This document shows, piece after piece, positions 6,905 through 14,000 of a DNA stretch of 15,352 bases; the first letter of the stretch is position 1; the number at the start of each line of letters is the position of its first letter. A program made the position numbers and the translations under genes. The stretch is from an uncultured Eubacterium sp. Its GTDB lineage: Bacteria > Bacillota > Clostridia > Lachnospirales > Lachnospiraceae. The stretch lies in contig URAI01000059.1 in NCBI GenBank assembly GCA_900545725.1, positions 1 through 15,352 on the forward strand, given 5' to 3'. Under the pieces are notes generated by a model, which made no database searches, had not been told where the DNA came from, and was given only the letters and a program-made list of their open reading frames with translations.

Positions 6905-7030
6905 TAATAAATTTATTAAACATGTTCAGATTTATTATATATACAATTAATGCAAATCTTTAATTAATCAACGTTCTATGGTTCGGACAAAATATTTCAG
7001 TCTGATGTATACGCTGTGCGAAGATTGCAG

Positions 7031-7072
7031 AACAGCTGATATGCCGATATAAAAAACGGCATATCAGCTGTT
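7031..7072. terminator. 16-bp perfect hairpin between convergent genes
   Basis: AACAGCTGATATGCCG (7031-7046) is exactly complementary to 7057-7072, with a 10-nt A-rich loop. It lies in the 231-bp gap between the FliD-like gene and metA, which converge, so it could serve as a bidirectional transcription end. It is 127 bp beyond the first stop codon and lacks a long U-run on either side, so a non-classical terminator or RNA stability element is possible. I see nothing else in the gap. Confidence 0.6.
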
Positions 7073-7135
7073 TGCATCAAAATTCGCAGGTAAATCTTAA
7101 ATTAAAAAGTTCTCAAAATGGATTAAACATTATAT

Positions 7136-8044
7136 TTACTGCCAATCATACGGAGTTACCTGATATACATAGTAATTAAGCCAGTTGGTATAGAGATTAT
7201 TGGCATGGCTTCTCCATGAAAGTCTTGGTTTTCTGTTACAATCATCATCAGGATAATAATTAACCGGAATAGCAGGTTCTAATCCCTTATCTATATCCCT
7301 CTTATATTCTGAATCAAGTGTATATCTGTCATATTCAGGATGCCCCATGACAAATATCTGCTGCCCGTCATCTGCCATGACAATATATATACCTGCATCA
7401 TCTGAATCTGCAAGCACTTTCAAGTGCGGATTATTAAGAATATCCTGTCTGCATGCTTCTGTATGTCTTGAATGAGGTGCCATAAATATATCATCAAAAC
7501 CTCTTACAAGTGGTTCTTTTCTATTCATAACCTTGTGTCTGTATACACCTGATAATTTAGATGGCAGCAGAACCTTTTTAACGCCAAAATGATAGTATAG
7601 ACCTGCCTGCGCTCCCCAGCATATATGAAGTGTCGATGTAGTATGGGTCTTAGACCATTCCATGATAGTCGTAAGTTCCTCCCAATAATTAACTTCATTA
7701 AATTCCATTTTTTCTACAGGTGCACCTGTAATAATCATTCCATCGAATTTTTTCTTTTTTATCTCATCAAATGTAACATAGAACTTTTTAAGATGTGACG
7801 CCGACGTATTTTTAGATACATGGGATGCCATCTGCAAAAATGTAACATCTATCTGCAAAGGCGTATTCGATAACGCCCTTAATAACTGTAATTCTGTATC
7901 CTGCTTAATCGGCATAAGATTTAAAATCACAATCTGTAATTCCCTGAAATCCTGTGACATGGCACGGTTCTCATCCATCACAAATATATTTTCTTCTTCC
8001 AGTTCAGCCTTTGCCGGCAAATCACTTTGTATCTTAATTGGCAT
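7136..8044 (-). CDS. metA: Homoserine O-acetyltransferase of the MetA type
   Basis: A full-length 302-residue MetA from the ATG at 8044 (GGTGG about 9 nt upstream; the extra 15 in-frame codons before it carry no family sequence). It begins MPIKIQSDLPAKAELEEENI, a conserved MetA start. The catalytic cysteine is Cys142 in LHICWGAQAG, and the partner residues are His235 and Glu237 in FVMGHPEYDR. Residue 111, in ITGAPVEKMEF, is Glu. Known studies of MetA showed that Glu111 gives acetyl-CoA preference and Gly111 succinyl-CoA preference. This enzyme should therefore make O-acetylhomoserine in the cytoplasm, the first committed step of methionine synthesis, despite databases often naming MetA a succinyltransferase. 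It is last in a probable operon, 41 bp after ligA; no SAM or T-box riboswitch fits in that gap. Confidence 0.95.
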   Translation of the reverse strand: MPIKIQSDLPAKAELEEENIFVMDENRAMSQDFRELQIVILNLMPIKQDTELQLLRALSNTPLQIDVTFLQMASHVSKNTSASHLKKFYVTFDEIKKKKFDGMIITGAPVEKMEFNEVNYWEELTTIMEWSKTHTTSTLHICWGAQAGLYYHFGVKKVLLPSKLSGVYRHKVMNRKEPLVRGFDDIFMAPHSRHTEACRQDILNNPHLKVLADSDDAGIYIVMADDGQQIFVMGHPEYDRYTLDSEYKRDIDKGLEPAIPVNYYPDDDCNRKPRLSWRSHANNLYTNWLNYYVYQVTPYDWQ

Positions 8045-8085
8045 TATAATTACCACCTTTCCGTTATTGTGTATTATATAAAATA

Positions 8086-10056
8086 TCACATATCTTTAAT
8101 ACCTGCAAGATTAAGAAATTCCTCTTCAGTTATAACAGGGACTCCAAGCTTTGCTGCAGTCTTATTCTTAGAAGATGAAGATGTACTGTCATTATTAATA
8201 AGATATGATGTCTTTCCCGTAACTGAGCCTGTTGCCTTTCCTCCAAGCTTTTCAATCAGCTCTTTTAATTCACTTCTGTTACCAAAATGGTTAAGAGAAC
8301 CTGTTATGACAAATATCTTACCGTCAAGTATATTGGCAGCAGTACTCTCATCTTCTTTTTCAATATCAAGCTCCTGTAAAAGCTCCATGAAATTTTTTTT
8401 GTTATCTTCATCTTCAAAATATGCCGCAAATGTATCCGCAATAACAGCCCCGACTCCATCAATTGCTTCAAGCTCCTGCCTTGTACAGTTAATTATATTA
8501 TCAACGCTCTTTAACTGCTTTACAATCATTTTCGCATTAGACAGACCGACATTGGCAATCCCAAGCCCATATATGAATCTGGCAAGAGTTGTCTTTCTTG
8601 AAGCATTGGCAGATTCTATAAGCCTGTCATAAGATTTCTGACCGAAACCATCCATTTCGATAATTTCATCATGGTATCTTTCAAGGTGATACAAATCCTT
8701 AAAAGTCTTAAGAAAACCTTTCTGTATGAATTTTTCAAGAGTAGCCTCTGATAATCCATCAATATTCATAGCATCCCTTGAAACAAAATGTGCAAAACTC
8801 TTCACATGCTTTGCCTGGCACTCAGGATTCACACAATAAAGTGACTTTACATCATTAAGCTGTTTTATCTGTGTAGGTCCACCACACACAGGACATACCT
8901 CAGGTATCTGTATATTACTACTCTGTGTAAGATTAGCTGCTATCTGCGGAATAATCATATTGGCTTTAAACACCTGAATTGTATCTCCAATACCAAGCTT
9001 AAGTCCCTCCATAACGCTTATATTATGGACACTTGCCCTGCTTACTCTTGTTCCCTCAAGTTCAACTGTATCAAATATAGCAACAGGATTAATAAGACCT
9101 GTTCTTGACGCACTCCATTCGATCTGTCTTAATGTTGTATCGGCTGTTTCATCCGTCCACTTAAATGCCAGTGAGTTACGCGGAAACTTTGCAGTTCTTC
9201 CAAGCGAGTCACCATATGCAATATCATCATACAATATTACAAGACCGTCTGATGGAAAATCATTGTTTACAATTGCCTTTTCAAACCAATGCACTGTATC
9301 TTCAAGATTACCGGCTGTCACTTCTTTATATTCAACCACATCAAACCCTTGTGTTTTTAACCATTCAAACTGTTCTTTTCTGGAATTCTTAAAATCAACA
9401 TTTTCTGCAGATACAAGATTAAATGCAAAAAAATTAACATTTCTTTCTTTAGTAATCTTATTATTAAGCTGTCTTACTGAACCGCTGCACAGGTTTCTGG
9501 GATTCTTATATTTTGCATCCGCCTCTGGTATCTTTTCATTGATTCTTTCAAAATCAGAATATGTTATTATGGCTTCCCCTCTTAATACAAGTTTTCCCTT
9601 ATATGGAATTATTATCGGTATATTTTTAAATACCCTGGCATTATTAGTAATAATTTCGCCCACCTCGCCATTTCCTCTGGTAACAGCCTTTAATAATTCA
9701 CCATTATCATATGTCAGAACTATTGTAAGACCATCGAGTTTCCATGACAGCAATGCCTTCTGGTCACCAATCCAGCTTATAAGCTCCTCTACACTTTTGG
9801 TCTTATCAAGACTTAACATAGGACTTTCGTGCGTTTCTTTTGGAAGTTCACTTAACACCTCATATCCTACATTAACTGTCGGACTATCCGATAACACACA
9901 ACCTGTCTTTTTTTCCAGTCCTGTAAGCTCGTCATATAATGCATCATATTCAAAGTTGGACATTATTTCCCTTCCCTCTGAATAATATGCTTTGCCTGCT
10001 TTATTTAATAAATCAACTAATTCCCTGATACGTTTCAAATCTTTATTATTATCCAT
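8086..10056 (-). CDS. ligA: NAD-dependent DNA ligase LigA
   Basis: About 656 residues with the complete LigA order: an N-terminal Ia domain (YYSEGREIM, then EYDALYDEL), adenylation domain with KLDG (Lys106 as the AMP-bound lysine), RGEAIITYSDFERIN, KNPRNLCSGSVRQLN and SDGLVI, and the OB fold (SRTGLINPVA, VSRASVHN). These are followed by a four-cysteine zinc finger (Cys388, 391, 408, 413), helix-hairpin-helix segments (MDGFGQ, GLGIANVG, IDGVGA) and a C-terminal BRCT domain (about 573-656). It seals nicks in replication and repair. The adenylation-site context SWKLDGLTIVL differs from the usual CELKIDGLA, so this may be a divergent lineage or second LigA copy. ATG 10056 has GGGGA 7 nt upstream; ATG 10068 is an alternative start. 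It lies 34 bp after the pseudouridine synthase gene. Confidence 0.95.
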   Translation of the reverse strand: MDNNKDLKRIRELVDLLNKAGKAYYSEGREIMSNFEYDALYDELTGLEKKTGCVLSDSPTVNVGYEVLSELPKETHESPMLSLDKTKSVEELISWIGDQKALLSWKLDGLTIVLTYDNGELLKAVTRGNGEVGEIITNNARVFKNIPIIIPYKGKLVLRGEAIITYSDFERINEKIPEADAKYKNPRNLCSGSVRQLNNKITKERNVNFFAFNLVSAENVDFKNSRKEQFEWLKTQGFDVVEYKEVTAGNLEDTVHWFEKAIVNNDFPSDGLVILYDDIAYGDSLGRTAKFPRNSLAFKWTDETADTTLRQIEWSASRTGLINPVAIFDTVELEGTRVSRASVHNISVMEGLKLGIGDTIQVFKANMIIPQIAANLTQSSNIQIPEVCPVCGGPTQIKQLNDVKSLYCVNPECQAKHVKSFAHFVSRDAMNIDGLSEATLEKFIQKGFLKTFKDLYHLERYHDEIIEMDGFGQKSYDRLIESANASRKTTLARFIYGLGIANVGLSNAKMIVKQLKSVDNIINCTRQELEAIDGVGAVIADTFAAYFEDEDNKKNFMELLQELDIEKEDESTAANILDGKIFVITGSLNHFGNRSELKELIEKLGGKATGSVTGKTSYLINNDSTSSSSKNKTAAKLGVPVITEEEFLNLAGIKDM

Positions 10057-10090
10057 AATAATCCCCATTCTTAAAAATCTATAGATTACT

Positions 10091-10795
10091 CTAATTAAGC
10101 ATACTAAGCAGCCTGCTATATTCTTTATCAGTTACATTCCTGTAACTTCCTTCCTTTAAATCACCAAGTACTATATTCATTATTCTTATTCTCTTTAAAT
10201 CGACAACCCTGTATCCAAGATTATCACACATTCTTCGTATCTGCCTGTTAAGTCCCTGTATAAGTATTATCCGGAATTTTCTTTTACCATCCTTATATAC
10301 CCTGCATGGTAGTGTTGTCCTTTCGAGTTCTTCAAGGTATACTCCTTTTGACATATTCTTAACAAATTCATCATCAATATCTTTATTAACTTCCACGATA
10401 TATTCTTTTTCATGTCCATTTGCCGAACGGAGAATCTTATCCATTATTTCTCCATTATTAGTCATCAGTATGAGTCCGTGAGAATCCTTGTCTAGTCTTC
10501 CTATCGGATATATTCTTTTATTATATCCGATATAATCTACAATATTATTAGCTCCCTGACTGTCTGTCGTTGTACATACTATACCTGCTGGCTTATTAAA
10601 TGCTAACAATATCTTTTCTTCTTCAACTGATATATCTTTTTTATCTACCTGTACTTTCTGTCCATCAGATACTTTATCACCCATACCTGCAATACGTCCA
10701 TCTATACTTACACGTCCTGCTTCCACAAGTCTGTCTGCCTCTCTTCTTGAACAAAAACCTGCCGCACTTAAATATTTATTTATCCTTACTTCCAT
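10091..10795 (-). CDS. 23S rRNA pseudouridine synthase, RluF-like
   Basis: About 234 residues. An N-terminal S4 RNA-binding domain (MEVRINKYLSAAGFCSRREADRL without its last residues, about 1-50) precedes an RsuA-type catalytic domain. The catalytic motif GRLDKDSHGLILMTNNG contains Asp102. The downstream GLNRQIRRMC, KEYIVEV and RIRIMNI follow RluF most closely, rather than RluB, where the equivalent reads more like GRNREVRR. RluF modifies U2604 of 23S rRNA in E. coli; the target here is not proven, so no symbol is given. Start 10795 is preferred: GAGGA lies 10 nt upstream, whereas ATG 10804 lies only about 2 nt from that site. It is the first gene of the likely operon with ligA and metA, behind a good promoter. 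Confidence 0.88.
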   Translation of the reverse strand: MEVRINKYLSAAGFCSRREADRLVEAGRVSIDGRIAGMGDKVSDGQKVQVDKKDISVEEEKILLAFNKPAGIVCTTTDSQGANNIVDYIGYNKRIYPIGRLDKDSHGLILMTNNGEIMDKILRSANGHEKEYIVEVNKDIDDEFVKNMSKGVYLEELERTTLPCRVYKDGKRKFRIILIQGLNRQIRRMCDNLGYRVVDLKRIRIMNIVLGDLKEGSYRNVTDKEYSRLLSMLN

Positions 10796-10827
10796 TAATA
10801 TCATTTCCTCTTTACAATCTGATATGT

Positions 10828-10883
10828 TTAATTCCCTGAATTATTAATTTTATCAAAATCAATAAAAAAACTCAAGGAATTAA
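10828..10883. repeat. Inverted repeat TTAATTCC/GGAATTAA bracketing a promoter
   Basis: TTAATTCC at 10828-10835 and its complement GGAATTAA at 10876-10883 sit on either side of the promoter at 10847-10875. The second arm ends directly at the -35 hexamer. A third copy, GGAATTAA, occurs at 10917-10924, 41 bp from the second. The placement is what operators or looping sites look like, but a regulator is not identified. Confidence 0.5.
10847..10875 (-). promoter_or_regulatory. Vegetative promoter for the rluF-like/ligA/metA operon
   Basis: On the minus strand TTGAGT (10870-10875) and TAAAAT (10847-10852) are separated by exactly 17 nt, a close match to the sigma-A consensus TTGACA-N17-TATAAT. The expected start point near 10840 leaves a short leader of about 45 nt before the ATG at 10795, with GAGGA in it. 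Confidence 0.65.
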
Positions 10884-10943
10884 TCATTGTTTAATATAAC
10901 AGCGTTTAATATAACAGGAATTAATCATTATTTAACATGACAG
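10876..10943. repeat. Two-and-a-half copy direct repeat, 27-bp unit
   Basis: Unit 1 (10876-10902) and unit 2 (10917-10943) share the 27-nt pattern GGAATTAATCATT, then one variable base, then TTTAAxATxACAG, differing at three positions. A partial copy, TTTAATATAACAG, lies at 10905-10917 between them. The repeat occupies much of the 198-bp gap between the end of the giant gene and the promoter of the next operon. No gene is visible in this gap. Confidence 0.7.
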
Positions 10944-11002
10944 TAATTATCAAAATCAGTTAGAAATTAAACAATCTTACTCTGGACATATATTAATAAA
11001 TA

Positions 11003-14000
11003 TTATTTTGTCCTTGTAATATTCCCCTGATTGTCTATTTTCCATACCTGTATACTTTCATTATCAGCATAATCTTTTAATTCATCTATTGAAAGACGAC
11101 CAGTTGTATTGTACCACTCATCATCTCCCGGCGTTCTTTTTATGATATCAGCATTATAGGAGGTGGAAGCTGCTTTGACTACATGTATTTTCCGTTTCTT
11201 CCACTGTGCATAAAGCTTCACCTCTGAACCATTTACTGTTGTAAGGTTTTTTACCTTATCTGATGGATTATATGCTGTTCCTTCTCCATCTTCCCTTGTA
11301 TTCCAATTTAAGAAAGTAAATCCTAATCTTTCCGGTTTTGTATCAGGAAGTGTTACTTCCTCATCATATACTGCGTGGACCGGTGACGGTACATGCTTTA
11401 CTGCCGCTCCTTTGTTTCCGTCAAATACTATATCATATTCTATAGGCGAAAGCTGCTCATCCCACATGGCATACATTACTGTATTCTGTTTAAGCTCATA
11501 TTCGCTCTCCTGTGCAAAGCGGCTTCCTTCCTCACTGTTTTCTGCCCATACTACAAAGCTGTAGGAATGTATATATCCGTTTTCATCATATTCAGGCTTT
11601 TCACATCTGGCAAGTTTTAACTTCTTTCCCTTTATGGTATCCAGTGTTGAAGCATTACAATAAGCTGTATCTTCTACCGGTACGGTTGTCTCGTTTTCTG
11701 TGCCTCCGTTTAATACATAGGAAAGTGTTACGCCGGCTGAATATAATGCATAGTAGTCCCTGCTTTCAGATACCGTTATTATCCTTGTATCAGGAGTTAT
11801 CTGTGCATCTGTTGCACCGTCTTTATTTATGTCCTTTATACTTGTATATCCTGTAGATTTATATTCTGAAACAAGTCTATCTGTTCCTGCAGGTGTATGT
11901 GTCTGTTCCGCCTTGTTATTATCCGGTGTTTCCTGTATTTCATATGGCTGTATTGTCTTATCAGTGTTACCGGTTATATCCTGTATCATCCGGGATGCTT
12001 TACCATTACCTGCACTGCTGGATGCTTTGGTTGTACTGTCATTTTTACTGTCAGTTGTACTATCGGTACTGTCTGATGCCTTACTGTTTCCTGATTCGGC
12101 AGTGCTTACGGCTTTATCTGAACCCGTACTTTCTTTTGTTTTGCCATCTGCCGGTGTTTGTGCTACTGTAGTTTCTTCCTCTTTTCCTGCTGTATCCGGC
12201 ATAACGGCAGCAGACTTATCCTGCATGTTTTCAGGGCTTATGTTTTCCCCATCAGTCCTTTCGTTTTCTCCGGTCTTGTTTATGCTTTCTGCCTTTTCTT
12301 CGTTAATGTCTTCGATGTCATATGTTGTAACCGTATTATCTGCCCAGCCTGTATAATCTGCTATTTCCGGCACTTCTATATCTGCACCGGTTTCATTATT
12401 ATACAGTTCTGCCGTTCTTGTTGTTGTTCCCTCACTATCTGTAAATGTTACCGTAATCTGCTTATAATATACTGCATAATACGTTATGTCTGATGTTCCC
12501 ATCTTCTGACTGCCTAACACATCCTTTGCATCAGGACTGGTATTCCAGCCTTTGAACTTATAATTATTAAGCTTCATTGCCCTATAACTGTCAAGCGGTA
12601 TATCCGCACCGTAATAGAACTGTACCGTTATATCTTTACTGTCACCGCTTGCATGACGTCCTCCGTTATATGCTGCATTAAACGTCACATTGTGCTTTAT
12701 TCTCTTATAATACAGCTTAATTACCGTACTTCCTGTTACCAGTGTCTCACGTTTTGTACTGTCCGGGTCATATTCTATTGCTCCGGCTTTTATAAGGGAG
12801 TTATCCTTTAACTGTTCACTCTTTAAAAGGGTAAAGTACTCATACTTAACCGTCTGTGTCTTCTTTGGTGCTGCCGGATATTTTCCATCCGTATCCATTA
12901 CATAATGCTCTATGGTTACGTCTGCCGTTTTCTTTACCGCATTGGCTATCCTGTCCACATATATAACCGGCATTGTAAATTCATAAGGGTTGGTGTATTT
13001 GTCTGCATTGCCTGCTTCGTTGCTGGTCCAGCGGCTGAAACTGTAGCCGTCTTTTACGGCTGCTTCTATCTTTACGCTCTCGCCCCAGCGGTATTCATTC
13101 TTTGAGGACTTATCCGTATAGCTGTAATGTGTCACACCGCTTATTCCGGTCTTATAGCTTAACTTCATCGGATATGTCTTTCTGTTGTAATAATATGTTA
13201 TTACGTTATTCTCCGGCTTTGTGCCTATTGTTATTGTGGCTGCCTGTGTTATCTTATCTTTTTTATTGGTTGTAGGGTAGTAACGGCTGTCTGTCATTTT
13301 ATTGACTGACGGATTGAACTTATCTGCATCCGTTTCTTTCTCGTATTTAAGAAGCGGAGCCGATACTTTTGTGCCGAAGCCTGCCTTTCCCGTTACTGTA
13401 AGGTTTTTCTTTTCTGTGTAAGTTCCGTCTGCGTTCTGCCAGTAATATTTTACTGTATATGAATATGATATGGCTGTTGTTGTGGCTTTACGGTTTACAT
13501 CCGACTGCGGCATTGTAAAGTCATACTTCTTATTCTTTACGTCGCTTACTCCTGTCCATTTGCTCCATGTGTAGCCGTTTTTTACGTCTGCATTAATCCT
13601 TACACTTTCACCCCAGCGGTAGCTGTCCTTTGTCTTGCTGTCTGTTATGCTGTAGTGTCTTACCGCACTTATGCCTTTGTCACCTGATATGTTTATCTTA
13701 TATGTCTTTCTCGGATACCGGTATTCAATTATATTATCTGATGCTTTGCTGCTTATCTTTACCGATTTAACCGCAGGCTGTGTGTAGCCGTCATATTTCT
13801 TACGCATGTCTGCTATGGTATTTCCTATTGCAGCATTTCCTGTCGTGCTTTCCCTGTAGGAATATGTTCCGTCTGCGTTCTGCAGATAATGCTTTATTGT
13901 ATAAGCGGCGGTTGTCGGGGCTTTCTTTTTCCAGTGTGCAGTGTAGCTTCTGTTGCCGGTGCTTCCTTTCTTAACTGTTACCGTCTTTGCCTGTGTATTT

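Noticed and set aside
7043..7050. Second sigma-D -10 box GCCGATAT
   Set aside because: It lies inside the hairpin between convergent genes, and no gene follows in the right direction.
8045..8085. SAM, T-box or other methionine riboswitch before metA
   Set aside because: The gap to ligA is only 41 bp and holds just the ribosome binding site; control must come from further upstream or be absent.
9263..9985. 240-codon plus-strand ORF
   Set aside because: It is fully antisense to ligA, whose conserved motifs cover the same region.
10876..10943. CRISPR array
   Set aside because: Only two full units and one partial copy exist, with no regular unique spacers and no cas genes.
11829..12356. 175-codon hydrophobic plus-strand ORF
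   Set aside because: It is the antisense shadow of the Ser/Thr/Asp-rich segment of the surface protein; the Leu/Val/Ser pattern is what such codons give in reverse.
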